Assembly: GCA_017551865.1 (NCBI GenBank)
Contig: JAFZKB010000027.1
Span: forward strand, 62,001-126,000
Source: Clostridiales bacterium
GTDB lineage: Bacteria; Bacillota; Clostridia; Saccharofermentanales; Saccharofermentanaceae
Length of the DNA stretch: 64,000 nt
Direction of reading: 5' to 3'
Shown: one piece after another, positions 1 to 9,083 of the stretch
Position numbering within the stretch: the first letter of the stretch is position 1
Layout: every line of letters begins with the position of its first letter
Notes under the pieces: model-generated
What the model saw: only the letters and a program-made list of their open reading frames with translations
The model's database searches: none
What the model was told of the DNA's origin: nothing
Program-made: the position numbers and the translations under genes

Positions 1-578
1 CAGTAGATACACGGAGCATCTGCCATGGAGATATCGTAAGCCGGACCAACAGATGTGGAGAATCCACGGTTGAGGAAGGAAAGAACACCGATGCCCTGCT
101 TCTTACAAGCAGATACGCAACGACCGCACTTAACGCACTTGCTGCCATCACGAACGATGGAGAAAGACTTGTCATCATAAACGGACGGGCTCTTTACGCC
201 TTCAAAAGTAACCTTACGGATACCATATTCCTCAGCCAGAGTCTGAAGTTCGCAGTTCTTGTTACGGATACAGGAGAGGCAGTCACGGTTATGATCGGAA
301 AGGATCATCTCGAGAGTCGCCTTACGGGTATCACGAACTTTCTTACTATTTGTATGAACGACCATACCTTCGCTTACCGGCATAACGCAGGCAGCAGCAA
401 GAGCACGGGCCTTCTCTACTTCAACGAGGCAAACGCGGCAGGCGCCAACTTCGTTGACATCTTTTAAATAACACAGGGTCGGAATCTTAATGCCGGCTTG
501 TTTAGCAGCTTCAAGAACGGTGTAGTTCGAAGGAACCTGTACCGAAACCCCATCAATGGTAACATTAACCATATCCAT
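1..578 (-). CDS. [FeFe]-hydrogenase catalytic subunit (HndD/HydA-like), N-terminal part
   Basis: This is the first 192 codons of a gene that runs off the left edge. The N-terminus is a plant-ferredoxin-like [2Fe-2S] domain (VGACRVCLVEVE). It is followed by a His/Cys [4Fe-4S] motif (HNRDCLSCIRNKNCELQ) and the start of a bacterial ferredoxin domain (CVKCGRCVASC). This order is shared by NuoG and by the catalytic subunits of NAD(P)-linked and electron-bifurcating [FeFe]-hydrogenases. The H-cluster domain is outside the window, so hydrogenase is inferred from the order nuoE-like, nuoF-like, this gene. The ATG at 578 follows an AGGAG site with about 10 bases of spacing. It lies 40 bases after the NuoF-like gene and is probably co-transcribed with it. 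The alternatives are a NuoG-like subunit or a formate dehydrogenase partner. Confidence 0.8.
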   Translation of the reverse strand, partial: MDMVNVTIDGVSVQVPSNYTVLEAAKQAGIKIPTLCYLKDVNEVGACRVCLVEVEKARALAAACVMPVSEGMVVHTNSKKVRDTRKATLEMILSDHNRDCLSCIRNKNCELQTLAEEYGIRKVTFEGVKSPSVYDDKSFSIVRDGSKCVKCGRCVSACKKQGIGVLSFLNRGFSTSVGPAYDISMADAPCIY

Positions 579-618
579 TTGTTTCACACTCCTTTTTCGA
601 ATTTAATCGTCTCTTGAA

Positions 619-2430
619 TCATCTCTTCTGAACAGCCTTGAACTTACAGTTCTCGATGCAGGCGCCGCACTTGATGCACTTTGTCGTATCGATGGAGTAA
701 GCTACCTTACCAACCTCACCTGTAATCGCGTTGACCGGGCACTTCTTAGCGCACAGAGAACACTTCTTACAGATCTCAGGATCAATGTAGTATTCTGTCA
801 GGCCCTTACATACGTGGCAACGGCACTTCTTATCAACTACATGCTCAACATACTCTTCACGGAAGTGTTTGAGTGTGGAGAGGATCGGGTTAGCAGCTGT
901 CTGGCCGAGGGCACAGAGAGAACCATTCTTAAGAGAAAGAGCGATCTCTTCGAGGGAGTCAATATCCTCGAGTGTACCAGTACCATCTGTGATCTTCGTA
1001 AGAAGCTCAAACATTCTCTTAGTACCGATACGGCAGGGAGAACACTTACCACAGGACTCATCTACGGTGAACTCGAGGAAGAACTTCGCAATATCAACCA
1101 TACATGTGTCTTCGTCCATGACGATCATACCGCCGGATCCCATCATGGAGCCAGCTGCTACGAGGTTATCGTAGTCGATCGGTGTGTCAAGGAGAGATGC
1201 CGGGATACATCCGCCGGACGGACCACCGGTCTGAACTGCCTTGAAGGCCTTACCATTCGGGATACCGCCACCGATATCAAATACGATCTCACGTACTGTT
1301 GTACCCATCGGGATCTCAACGAGACCAACGTTGTTTACCTTACCGCCGAGAGCGAATACCTTAGTACCCTTGGACTTTTCTGTACCAACAGAAGCGAACC
1401 ACTCAGCACCCTTGTTAATGATAACCGGAATATTTGCATATGTCTCAACGTTGTTGAGGATAGTCGGCTTACCGAACAGACCCTTGATCGCCGGGAACGG
1501 CGGACGAGGTGTCGGATTACCACGCTTACCTTCGATAGAACGCATGAGAGCTGTTTCCTCACCGCAAACGAAAGCGCCTGCGCCGAGACGGATATCCAGA
1601 TCAAAGGAGAAGCCGGAATCGAAGATGTTCTCACCGAGCAGACCATATTCTCTAGCCTGATCGATAGCGATCTGCAGTCTCTTAACTGCGATCGGGTACT
1701 CAGCACGGATATAAACATAACCCTGGTGAGCGTCGATGCAGTAAGCAGCGATCGCCATAGCCTCAATTACGCTATGCGGGTCACCCTCGAGGATGGAACG
1801 GTCCATAAAAGCACCCGGGTCACCTTCGTCGGCGTTACAGCAAACATACTTGGTGATGCCCTGTCCTCTGTTACCGGAAGCGAACTTCCACTTAAGACCT
1901 GTCGGGAATCCGCCGCCGCCACGGCCACGGAGTCCGGAATCGATGATCTCCTGGATAACAGCATCCGGATCTCTCTTCTCGGTAAGGATCTTACCAAGAG
2001 CCTGATAACCATCATGAGCGATATACTCTTCGATCTTCTCCGGGTTGATGTTACCGCAGTTACGGAGAGCAACACGCATCTGCTTCTTAAAGAAGTTGCT
2101 ATCATTTGCAGAAGTCTTCTCAGATGCCTCGGCACCATCGTGCTTCGGAGCCATGAGACGCTCTACATAACGGCCCTTCAGCAGGTGCTCGCTAACAATC
2201 TCTGTAACATCTTCAGGAGTTACGCGATAATACATAACACCTTCCGGATAAATAACTACGATAGGACCCTGGGCGCAAAGGCCGAAGCATCCTGTCTGAA
2301 CTACTTTTACTTCTTTTTCAAGTCCCTGAGCCGGAATCTGCTGTTCAAACTGCTCGATGATCTTCGCGGAGTTTGAAGATGTGCATCCTGTACCACAGCA
2401 AACAAGGACGTGCGCACGAAATAAATCCAT
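619..2430 (-). CDS. NADH-binding NuoF-like subunit of a hydrogenase (HndC/HydB type)
   Basis: The 603-residue flavoprotein carries electrons between NAD(H) and the hydrogenase. A thioredoxin-like [2Fe-2S] domain lies at the N-terminus (Cys at 11, 12 and 16, then CFGLC near 47-51). The NuoF core has the FMN/NADH glycine loop GRGGGGFPTG near 168, NADEGDPGAF near 200 and the [4Fe-4S] motif ESCGKCSPC near 458. Two C-terminal [4Fe-4S] ferredoxin motifs follow (CKKCSLCAKKCP and CIKCGACIENC). This fusion is typical of HndC and of the B subunit of electron-bifurcating [FeFe]-hydrogenases, rather than of respiratory complex I. The start is two bases after the stop of the NuoE-like gene, so translation is probably coupled. 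Whether the enzyme bifurcates electrons to ferredoxin or uses NAD(P)H alone cannot be told from this subunit. Confidence 0.92.
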   Translation of the reverse strand: MDLFRAHVLVCCGTGCTSSNSAKIIEQFEQQIPAQGLEKEVKVVQTGCFGLCAQGPIVVIYPEGVMYYRVTPEDVTEIVSEHLLKGRYVERLMAPKHDGAEASEKTSANDSNFFKKQMRVALRNCGNINPEKIEEYIAHDGYQALGKILTEKRDPDAVIQEIIDSGLRGRGGGGFPTGLKWKFASGNRGQGITKYVCCNADEGDPGAFMDRSILEGDPHSVIEAMAIAAYCIDAHQGYVYIRAEYPIAVKRLQIAIDQAREYGLLGENIFDSGFSFDLDIRLGAGAFVCGEETALMRSIEGKRGNPTPRPPFPAIKGLFGKPTILNNVETYANIPVIINKGAEWFASVGTEKSKGTKVFALGGKVNNVGLVEIPMGTTVREIVFDIGGGIPNGKAFKAVQTGGPSGGCIPASLLDTPIDYDNLVAAGSMMGSGGMIVMDEDTCMVDIAKFFLEFTVDESCGKCSPCRIGTKRMFELLTKITDGTGTLEDIDSLEEIALSLKNGSLCALGQTAANPILSTLKHFREEYVEHVVDKKCRCHVCKGLTEYYIDPEICKKCSLCAKKCPVNAITGEVGKVAYSIDTTKCIKCGACIENCKFKAVQKR

Positions 2431-2432
2431 GA

Positions 2433-2921
2433 TTAAGCCTCCTTATACTTTGCGATAATACCGGGAATTTCATCCGGTGTCAGACGACCATATACATCGT
2501 CACCGACCATAATAACCGGTGCCAGACCACAGGCACCTACACAACGGCACGCAGAAATAGAGAACTTTCCGTCCTTCGTAACATCGCCGCACTTGATGCT
2601 GAGAACATCCTCAAGCTTGTCGAGCAATGCCTGCGAACCTTTAACATAGCAAGCTGTACCCAGGCATACGCTGATCGCATTTTCACCCTTTGGCTTCAAA
2701 GAGAAGAAAGAATAGAACGAAATTACGCCGTAAACCTCAGCAACAGATACCTCGAGAGCATCCGCTACTTTTCTCTGGACAGGAAGCGGCAGATAGCCGT
2801 AAATTTCCTGAGCCTGCTGCAAAGTGGCCATCAAAGCCTTCTGGCCCTGGCCCTTGTATTTCGAAAGAACTTCATCGAGCTTTGCGCTCATTTCTTCCGG
2901 AGTCATTTTTTGTTTTCCCAC
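2433..2921 (-). CDS. NuoE-like [2Fe-2S] subunit of a hydrogenase (HndA/HydC type)
   Basis: This small subunit (162 residues) has the thioredoxin-like fold of the 24-kDa complex I subunit. It binds one [2Fe-2S] cluster through CLGTAC and CRCVGAC. The helical N-terminal half has the usual LMATLQQAQEIYGYLP motif. The GTG at 2921 is chosen as the start because GGAGGTG stands 8 bases upstream of it. An in-frame ATG at 2954 would extend the protein into sequence that overlaps the ribosome site and looks non-coding. The gene is first in the operon and is followed two bases later by the NuoF-like gene. Confidence 0.9.
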   Translation of the reverse strand: MGKQKMTPEEMSAKLDEVLSKYKGQGQKALMATLQQAQEIYGYLPLPVQRKVADALEVSVAEVYGVISFYSFFSLKPKGENAISVCLGTACYVKGSQALLDKLEDVLSIKCGDVTKDGKFSISACRCVGACGLAPVIMVGDDVYGRLTPDEIPGIIAKYKEA

Positions 2922-3011
2922 AGTTGACTCACCTCCCACATGGTAGGATAACACATGAAGAAATTTCGCTCAACGGAAAAACGGAAAATTCTTGTCAAGA
3001 TAGACTGAAAA

Positions 3012-3040
3012 ATCACAAAATGGACACAGATTTTGGTCAA
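3012..3040 (-). promoter_or_regulatory. candidate promoter of the hydrogenase operon
   Basis: Reading the minus strand there is TTGACC, 17 bases, TGTGAT. This would start transcription about 85 bases before the NuoE-like GTG. The region 2922-3115 is the divergent control region shared with the pseudouridine synthase. The -10 matches only four of six positions. On the plus strand the AT-rich TATATA and TAAAAT at 3066-3085 could serve the divergent gene, but neither has a good -35. Confidence 0.35.
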
Positions 3041-3115
3041 AATGAAAATCATTTTCTTTTCTTTTTATATAAGAGAGGTTAAAATGAGTTGCATCATTTT
3101 AGAAGGAGGAATCGC

Positions 3116-4003
3116 ATGCAGCTTCAATTCCGGATCGCCCCCGAAGACAGCGGCAGGAAGATCTATGACATCTTAAGAGAACGCTATCAGATGTCAAATC
3201 TTCTCTGTAAACGTATCCGGCTCTACGGAGAGCTGTATATCAACGGATTCCCCGCACGCATGATCGCAACCCCCGAGGCAGGAGATGAGGTCCACATCAT
3301 TTACGATGACGCCGAGGGCATCATCCATACCCGTCCTGATACAGATATTCATATCTATTACGAAGATGACTGGATCGTGGTCTGCGAAAAGCCCGGAAAC
3401 CTCGTGACCCATCCTTCGTGGCAGCACATGGACGATTCCCTGATCCAGCGGCTTTGCGACCAGCGCCTTCATCCGATCATGAGGCTCGACCGCGAGACTT
3501 CAGGTCTTATCGTCATCGCAAAAAACGGATATGCCCATAACACAGTCTCGAAAAACAAGATGGAAAAGGAATATGTCGGCATCGTGTACGGGACTTTTGC
3601 CCCGGAAGAGGGCACGATCGACCGGCCCATCGGAAGAGACGAAAACTCGATCATGATAAGGATCGTCCGGGACGACGGGCATCCGTCGGTCACACACTAT
3701 AAGACGGAACAGGTCCTCCCGGAGAAAAATCTTTCAGTCGTTTCCTATAAACTTGAGACAGGAAGATGCCATCAGATACGCGTGCATTCCCTCTATATGG
3801 GGCATCCTCTCGTAGGCGACGGACTTTACGGCCCCAGATCGAACGATTTTCCGAACCCGGAAATGCCCTGCATCGAAAACGAGGAACGGATCAGCCGACA
3901 GGCCCTTCACGCGAAAAAGCTCGGATTTTATCACCCGATCACGAATGAATGGATGGAGTTTACTTCGGAAATGCCCGAGGATATGAAAAATCTTCTTCTT
4001 TGA
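3116..4003 (+). CDS. RluA-family RNA pseudouridine synthase
   Basis: The 295-residue enzyme isomerises uridine to pseudouridine in rRNA or tRNA. An S4-like RNA-binding segment lies at residues 1-75 (SNLLCKRIRLYGELYINGFP). The RluA catalytic signature HPIMRLDRETSGLIVIAKN follows, in which the Asp of RLDRETSG is the catalytic residue. The C-terminal GRCHQIRVHSLYMGHPLVGD motif is also typical. The ATG at 3116 is chosen over an upstream in-frame ATG at 3089 because AGAAGGAGG precedes it at good spacing. It is monocistronic and converges on recN with only 8 bases between the stops. The target base cannot be assigned from sequence, because RluA, RluC and RluD-like members look alike at this level. 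Confidence 0.93.
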   Translation: MQLQFRIAPEDSGRKIYDILRERYQMSNLLCKRIRLYGELYINGFPARMIATPEAGDEVHIIYDDAEGIIHTRPDTDIHIYYEDDWIVVCEKPGNLVTHPSWQHMDDSLIQRLCDQRLHPIMRLDRETSGLIVIAKNGYAHNTVSKNKMEKEYVGIVYGTFAPEEGTIDRPIGRDENSIMIRIVRDDGHPSVTHYKTEQVLPEKNLSVVSYKLETGRCHQIRVHSLYMGHPLVGDGLYGPRSNDFPNPEMPCIENEERISRQALHAKKLGFYHPITNEWMEFTSEMPEDMKNLLL

Positions 4004-4011
4004 AAAGATCC

Positions 4012-5685
4012 TTACTTTCTTTCTTCAATCAGGCTCTTCGCCAGAACCTGTGACTGAACATCGCCGGAATTACCGGAAAGCAGACGGGCGACCTCCTGAA
4101 TGCGTCCGGTCTCATTAAGCGGCGTGATCGTCGTTTTGGTCCTCTCCCCGCTCTGGTCTTTGGAGATAAAGAAATGCTGGTCAGCTGCCGCAGCGATCTG
4201 TCCCATATGTGTTACACAGAATACCTGGTGGAACTTACTAAGCTTCTTCATCGAGAAAGATACGGCCTTGGCCGCCTCGCCGGAAATACCGGAATCTACT
4301 TCGTCGAAGATCAGGACAGGCGTTGCATCGGCTCGAGCAAGGATCGTCTTGATGGCCAGCATGATACGTGCCGCTTCACCGCCGGATGCCGTCTTCGAAA
4401 GCGGCTTTAAGTCCTCTCCCTTATTGGCAGAGAATAAAAACTCGACTTCATCGTATCCGGTCTTACTGAAAAACCGTTCTTTCGGACGCTTACTGAAAGA
4501 CACCTCAAATGTCGCATTCGAAAGGCCCAGGAACTGCACTTCCGAGACAATGTCGGCAGATAGCTGTCTTCCTGCTTCTTCTCTGATATTATGAATAACA
4601 TCGGCCAGTGCGATCAGTTCCTTCTCGATACGGGAACGCTCAGAATTGAGCTGCTTGATCTTCGAATCGCCTTCTTTCAGCATATCCAGGCGCGTCTTCG
4701 CGTTTTCCAGGAATTCATTCATTGAAGAGACTGAGCCGCCGTACTTGACCGTGCAGGCACGAAGTTTTTCCAGCCGCGCTTCCACTTCATCGTAAGACTC
4801 TTCTGAGGAGAGATCCTCCGAACCGATTTCGTCGTGAAGGCCCTGAAGATCCATGACCAGGGACTTCATCTGCTGTGCTTTTTCGGTAAAAGACCCGTCA
4901 ATGGAAGAAAGTGCTTCCAGATGCTCGGAGGCGGTCTGAAGCGCGGAAAGCGGAGATTCGGAATCCTCGGTCGATAAAGCTCCCTGCACAAAAGAAAGAT
5001 GGAAGCGTCTCTTCTCGTCCTGCTTTAAGACTTTAAGTTTCTCGGACAGTTCCTCTTCTTCCCCTTCTTTAAAGTGCCCCTCTTCGATCTCCCGGATCTG
5101 ATATAAAAGAAGATCCTGCATCTGGCGGCTCTTCTCGGGATCAGATTCATACTGCTTACGAAGATTCAATATCTCCCGGTATTCATTCAGTTTCTCGGAA
5201 AAAGCAGAAATATGCGGATGGATCTTCTCCCCGAGATAATCATCGAGGATCCCCAGATGCTTGGAGCTATCAAAGATCGTCTGCTGGTCATGCTGGCCGT
5301 GGATATCTATAAGATACGATCCGATCGTGCGAAGAACAGATACCGGCATCGTGCGTCCGTTGACGCGCACAAGGCTCTTGCCGTCTTTACTGATCTCCCG
5401 AAGAAGTATGATCGTGTCCTCTTCACACTCGATACCGAATTCCTCGAAAACGGATCGCGGGATCACAGAGGAGACCTCATCGAAGACTGCCTCAATCACG
5501 GCTTTATCACAGTCTTTCCGGACATAGTCCCTGCCGATACGGTGTCCAAGAAGCGCGCCGATCGCGTCGATAATGAGAGATTTACCCGCGCCTGTCTCAC
5601 CCGTCAGGATATTAAGTCCCCTTCCGGGCGTAAAAGACGCATACTCAACTATCGCGAAATCTTGGATCGTCAGGCTAACTAACAC
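4012..5685 (-). CDS. recN: DNA repair protein RecN
   Basis: RecN is an SMC-like ATPase (557 residues) that acts early at DNA double-strand breaks. The Walker A GETGAGKS is at residues 29-36. Long coiled-coil arms run from about 150 to 370. The ABC-type signature lies in LSKTASGGEAARIMLAIK, and the Walker B in PVLIFDEVDSGISGEAA. The start is a GTG at 5685, 8 bases after a GAGGAAG site, and the reading begins VLVSLTIQDFAIVEYA, the normal N-terminus. It is the last gene of the operon and starts 15 bases after argR. The argR-recN pairing is conserved in many Firmicutes. Confidence 0.97.
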   Translation of the reverse strand: MLVSLTIQDFAIVEYASFTPGRGLNILTGETGAGKSLIIDAIGALLGHRIGRDYVRKDCDKAVIEAVFDEVSSVIPRSVFEEFGIECEEDTIILLREISKDGKSLVRVNGRTMPVSVLRTIGSYLIDIHGQHDQQTIFDSSKHLGILDDYLGEKIHPHISAFSEKLNEYREILNLRKQYESDPEKSRQMQDLLLYQIREIEEGHFKEGEEEELSEKLKVLKQDEKRRFHLSFVQGALSTEDSESPLSALQTASEHLEALSSIDGSFTEKAQQMKSLVMDLQGLHDEIGSEDLSSEESYDEVEARLEKLRACTVKYGGSVSSMNEFLENAKTRLDMLKEGDSKIKQLNSERSRIEKELIALADVIHNIREEAGRQLSADIVSEVQFLGLSNATFEVSFSKRPKERFFSKTGYDEVEFLFSANKGEDLKPLSKTASGGEAARIMLAIKTILARADATPVLIFDEVDSGISGEAAKAVSFSMKKLSKFHQVFCVTHMGQIAAAADQHFFISKDQSGERTKTTITPLNETGRIQEVARLLSGNSGDVQSQVLAKSLIEERK

Positions 5686-5700
5686 AGAGCTCTTCCTCGC

Positions 5701-6177
5701 TTAAAAATCGGCATTCATACGACTGTTCATATCCTTGATGGTGGCCTGGATCGCCAGAGCATCTTCAGGAGACGGGGTCGCCACGAAGATCGTATCATCT
5801 CCGGCGATCGATCCTACGACACCCGAAAGATGGATCGAATCCAGGGCAGAGGCCGCCGCATTCGCCATACCCGGAAGAGTACGGATCACGACCATATTCA
5901 TGGCCACATCACTGGAAAGCACCGAATGGGCAAATACCGAAAGTAGTCTTCCCGGTGCCACATCGCCGGTACGGTCCAGAACACTGTATTTCGTTCCACC
6001 AGAAGGGAGCGTGACCTTGATGATGCCCAGATCTTTTATATCACGGGAAACTGTCGCCTGAGTGACCTGCCAGCCCTGGGATTCCAGTTCCCTTGCCAGT
6101 TCTTCCTGCGTGCTGATCTCTTTGGCACGGACCAGACGGAGCATCGCTTCCTGTCGTTCATTTTTCGCCATCTTCAT
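5701..6177 (-). CDS. argR: Arginine repressor ArgR
   Basis: ArgR is an arginine-dependent transcription regulator of arginine metabolism that works as a hexamer. The 158-residue protein has the N-terminal winged helix (ISTQEELARELESQGW, then QATVSRDIKDLGIIKV with the recognition helix). The C-terminal arginine-binding and oligomerisation domain ends with GSIAGDDTIFVAT, and its GDDT motif is the expected ligand site. A longer open frame reaches 6543, but that upstream part is the shadow of nadK. The ATG at 6177 has an AGAGGT ribosome site and gives a normal ArgR length. It overlaps the last 20 bases of nadK. No arginine biosynthesis gene is in the window. Confidence 0.95.
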   Translation of the reverse strand: MKMAKNERQEAMLRLVRAKEISTQEELARELESQGWQVTQATVSRDIKDLGIIKVTLPSGGTKYSVLDRTGDVAPGRLLSVFAHSVLSSDVAMNMVVIRTLPGMANAAASALDSIHLSGVVGSIAGDDTIFVATPSPEDALAIQATIKDMNSRMNADF

Positions 6178-7033
6178 AGAAACTACCTCTTGCACGGATC
6201 TTCTGTCTAACGGTCTGATAGAAATTCTTATAGCCAAGTTTTGCGACCACGACATCCTCGTCGGACTTTCTGATGAGGATGCGGTCATGGTAGGAAAGCT
6301 CGATATTGTCACGTCCATCCAGAGAAATGATCGGCGGTTCGGAGAACTTCTCGATAATGATCTCCATCGTGCTATCCCCGGAAACGATATAGGTACGGTT
6401 ATGAAGTGTATGCGGACAGATCGGCGTGACCATGAAGATATCCAGTTCCGGCTGCACGATCGGACCGCCGGCCGCAAGGCAGTAAGCCGTTGAACCGGTC
6501 GCAGTCGAAAGGATGACACCATCGCCGGAAAGACGCTCGACATAGTCGTGGTCGATCAGAAGGTCCAGCGTAACCACATGCATATTCAGGCCTCTGGCGA
6601 TCACGCAGTCATTCAGGCAGAGCCCGTGTTCCTTGACCTGTCCGTTTTCGTCCATGAGCGTAACATCCAGCTGCGAACGCATCTCCAGGGTATATTTCCC
6701 GTCGATGAGCCGGTCAATGGCATCTTCGAAACTGTCCTTATGGATCTCGGTCATAAATCCGATACTGCCGAGATTGACACCAATGATCGGTGTTCTCGTC
6801 TTCAGATGCTTATGTGCAGTCCGAAGGAAAGTACCGTCACCACCAAAAGAAATAAGGATATCACAGTCCGCATAGGACCCGAACTCCACGTACGGAAGAT
6901 CTTTTAACGGAGTATCCTTATAAATCTCATCCAGAACGACGGTGCCGCCCTTTCTATGAATGACATCCGCCGCATATGAGGAAAACGAAAAATCGATATC
7001 CTTTTCTTCATTGATCGCAAACCCGAATCTCAT
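6158..7033 (-). CDS. nadK: NAD kinase
   Basis: NAD kinase makes NADP+ from NAD+ and ATP. The 291-residue protein shows the GGDGT diphosphate-binding motif (ISFGGDGTFLRTAH) and the NE/D-type region GINLGSIGF (here GVNLGSIGFMTE). It also has the conserved SGDGVILSTATGSTAY stretch that forms the active site. The ATG at 7033, after AAGGAG, is chosen. An in-frame ATG at 7123 would add 30 residues that overlap the promoter region. The gene is separated from dxs by 166 bases and may start its own transcript with argR and recN. Confidence 0.95.
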   Translation of the reverse strand: MRFGFAINEEKDIDFSFSSYAADVIHRKGGTVVLDEIYKDTPLKDLPYVEFGSYADCDILISFGGDGTFLRTAHKHLKTRTPIIGVNLGSIGFMTEIHKDSFEDAIDRLIDGKYTLEMRSQLDVTLMDENGQVKEHGLCLNDCVIARGLNMHVVTLDLLIDHDYVERLSGDGVILSTATGSTAYCLAAGGPIVQPELDIFMVTPICPHTLHNRTYIVSGDSTMEIIIEKFSEPPIISLDGRDNIELSYHDRILIRKSDEDVVVAKLGYKNFYQTVRQKIRARGSFYEDGEK

Positions 7034-7082
7034 CGTGCTTTCTCCTTCCCTTTCCAAAGAAAAAGTCGTCTGTCTTTGCATA

Positions 7083-7088
7083 ATTATA
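7083..7088 (-). promoter_or_regulatory. candidate -10 element upstream of nadK
   Basis: A perfect TATAAT on the minus strand lies about 45 bases before the nadK start. No convincing -35 hexamer is seen at 16-18 bases. It would give nadK-argR-recN a transcript of their own inside the longer operon. Confidence 0.4.
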
Positions 7089-7199
7089 CCGCAAATCCCT
7101 AAAATATACAGTTTTTTATGCAAAACGAGTAGAGATATGACAATTATACAGAGAAATCATTTTCCGCGCATGATGATATAAGCGCGATTTTAAACTTTT

Positions 7200-9083
7200 T
7201 CAGGATTTTTCGACAGCTGCGACGATGGCTTTCGCATCCATGCCTTCGATACCTAAAAGGACACCACGGTTTCCGGCTACCAGCGGATGGTCACCGACAC
7301 CGAGAACCGTAAAGTCATGAACACATGGGAAATCCCCTGCTTCATCTAAAATAGAAAGTAGATACGTGCCGAAGCCGGCATGCGCGATACCATCTTCGAT
7401 CGTGACGACCTGATCGATATCCGAAAGAAGTGCCCGCCATGAATCAATATCTACCGGCTTTACGCATCTGACGTCGATCACTTTGGCCGAGATGCCTTTT
7501 TCAGAAAGGATATCCGCTGCTTCAAGCGCCTGATCGCACATGATACCAAGAGAAAGTATCGCAACCTTTCTACCGTCACGGATCACTCGCGGGGCGATCC
7601 CATCAGATACAGGGATCTCAGCAAGTCTGTCCGGCTGGCCGCCGCGCGGATATCTGACGGCGATCAGTCCTTTTCCCTCGGAAACAGCATATTCGAGCAT
7701 ACGGTCAAGCTCTGCAAAGTTACATGGAGAAAGCAGCGTGACATTCGGCATGGAGAGCATCATGGAGATATCGTAGATGCCCTGATGGGTCATACCATCC
7801 GCACCGACGATTCCGGCACGGTCCAAAGCCAGCACCACATGCAGGTCCTGAAGACATACATCGTGGAGGAGCTGGTCATAGGCGCGCTGAGCAAAAGTCG
7901 AATACAGAGCCACGACCGGAACGAATCCGTTCACGGCCATACCTGCGGCCATTGTCACGGCATGTTCTTCCGCGATACCGACATCGAAGAAACGAAGCTT
8001 CATGTTCTGGCGGAAATTCTTGAGGCCCGTACTGGTCATCATGGCCGCGCAGATTGCGACGACGTTCTCATATTTCTTACCGATGCGCACCATCGAATCA
8101 GAGAAACACCCGGTAAAAGTAGGCTTAGCTGAAGGCTGCACGCCTTTTTCCATGTCAAACGGACTGACCCCGTGATAGACAGACGGATTCTCCTCCGCCG
8201 GTGCGTAGCCTTTACCCTTCTGGGTAACGATATGGATCAGGACCGGACCGTTGATCTCCTTGGCGATCTCGAGTTTCTTCTTTAAAAGCGCGATATTGTG
8301 GCCGTCGAAAGGTCCGAAATAATGGAATCCCAGATCCTCGAAAATGACCGGTGTATTTCTTCTGATCAAAAGACGGAACCAGGTCTTCAGCATACGAAGG
8401 AATCTAGCGATCGGACGACCGATCAGCGGGATCTTCAAAAGGACTCTCTCGACACGGCTCTTGGCACGGATATATCCCGTGGAAGAACGAAGATTCGAAA
8501 ACGCCCGGGAAAGTCCGCCGACGTTTTTATCGATCGACATCTGGTTATCGTTCAATATGACCGTCAGGTTCTCACTGAAATGGCCGGTATCGTTTAAGCC
8601 TTCAAAGGCCATGCCGCCCGTCATGGCACCGTCACCGATAACAGCGATAACATGCCCGTTATCACCTTTCAGTTTCTTGGCGCGGAGAAGTCCTAAAGCC
8701 GCGGAGACCGAGGTGCTGCTGTGTCCGACACCGAACACATCGTATTCACTTTCAGATCTTTTCGGGAATCCTGTAATACCGCCATACTGGCGAAGCGTAT
8801 CGAAACGGTCTTTTCGACCGGTCAGAAGCTTATAGGCATACGCCTGATGTCCTACGTCCCAGACGATCTGGTCTGTGGAAAGATCGAACTCCGCTAAAAG
8901 CGCGACGGTCAGATCCACTACACCGAGGCTTGATGCCAGATGACCGCCGTTTTTACTTACACGGTCAACAATGACATAACGAAGCTCATCGGCGAGTGCC
9001 TTGCATTCGTCATAACTTAACTGCGCCACGTCCTGCGGGCGCTTGATGCTGTCCAGTATAGGAGTCGGTTTCATAGTCGTCAC
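7200..9083 (-). CDS. dxs: 1-deoxy-D-xylulose-5-phosphate synthase
   Basis: This thiamine-diphosphate enzyme condenses pyruvate and glyceraldehyde 3-phosphate, the first step of the MEP isoprenoid pathway. The 627 residues match the family length. Seen are the N-terminal GGHLASSLGVVDLTVAL and the GDGAMTGGMAFEGLN metal/ThDP motif with a downstream NDNQMSI. The transketolase-type central domain (FFDVGIAEEHAVTMAAG) holds the catalytic Glu, and a C-terminal transketolase domain follows. The start is GTG at 9083 in a GTGA overlap with the ispA stop, or ATG at 9074. There is no strong ribosome site, so coupling to ispA is likely. It supplies isopentenyl precursors for the prenyl synthase encoded immediately upstream. 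Confidence 0.97.
   Translation of the reverse strand: MTTMKPTPILDSIKRPQDVAQLSYDECKALADELRYVIVDRVSKNGGHLASSLGVVDLTVALLAEFDLSTDQIVWDVGHQAYAYKLLTGRKDRFDTLRQYGGITGFPKRSESEYDVFGVGHSSTSVSAALGLLRAKKLKGDNGHVIAVIGDGAMTGGMAFEGLNDTGHFSENLTVILNDNQMSIDKNVGGLSRAFSNLRSSTGYIRAKSRVERVLLKIPLIGRPIARFLRMLKTWFRLLIRRNTPVIFEDLGFHYFGPFDGHNIALLKKKLEIAKEINGPVLIHIVTQKGKGYAPAEENPSVYHGVSPFDMEKGVQPSAKPTFTGCFSDSMVRIGKKYENVVAICAAMMTSTGLKNFRQNMKLRFFDVGIAEEHAVTMAAGMAVNGFVPVVALYSTFAQRAYDQLLHDVCLQDLHVVLALDRAGIVGADGMTHQGIYDISMMLSMPNVTLLSPCNFAELDRMLEYAVSEGKGLIAVRYPRGGQPDRLAEIPVSDGIAPRVIRDGRKVAILSLGIMCDQALEAADILSEKGISAKVIDVRCVKPVDIDSWRALLSDIDQVVTIEDGIAHAGFGTYLLSILDEAGDFPCVHDFTVLGVGDHPLVAGNRGVLLGIEGMDAKAIVAAVEKS

Noticed and set aside
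814..2376. A 520-codon open frame on the plus strand
   Set aside because: It is antisense to the NuoF-like gene, whose codon use leaves the opposite frame open. The translation has no recognisable family and no ribosome site.
5701..6543. A longer ArgR reading frame of 280 codons
   Set aside because: Its first 122 codons overlap nadK out of frame and look like no protein. The ATG at 6177 has a ribosome site and gives a normal ArgR.
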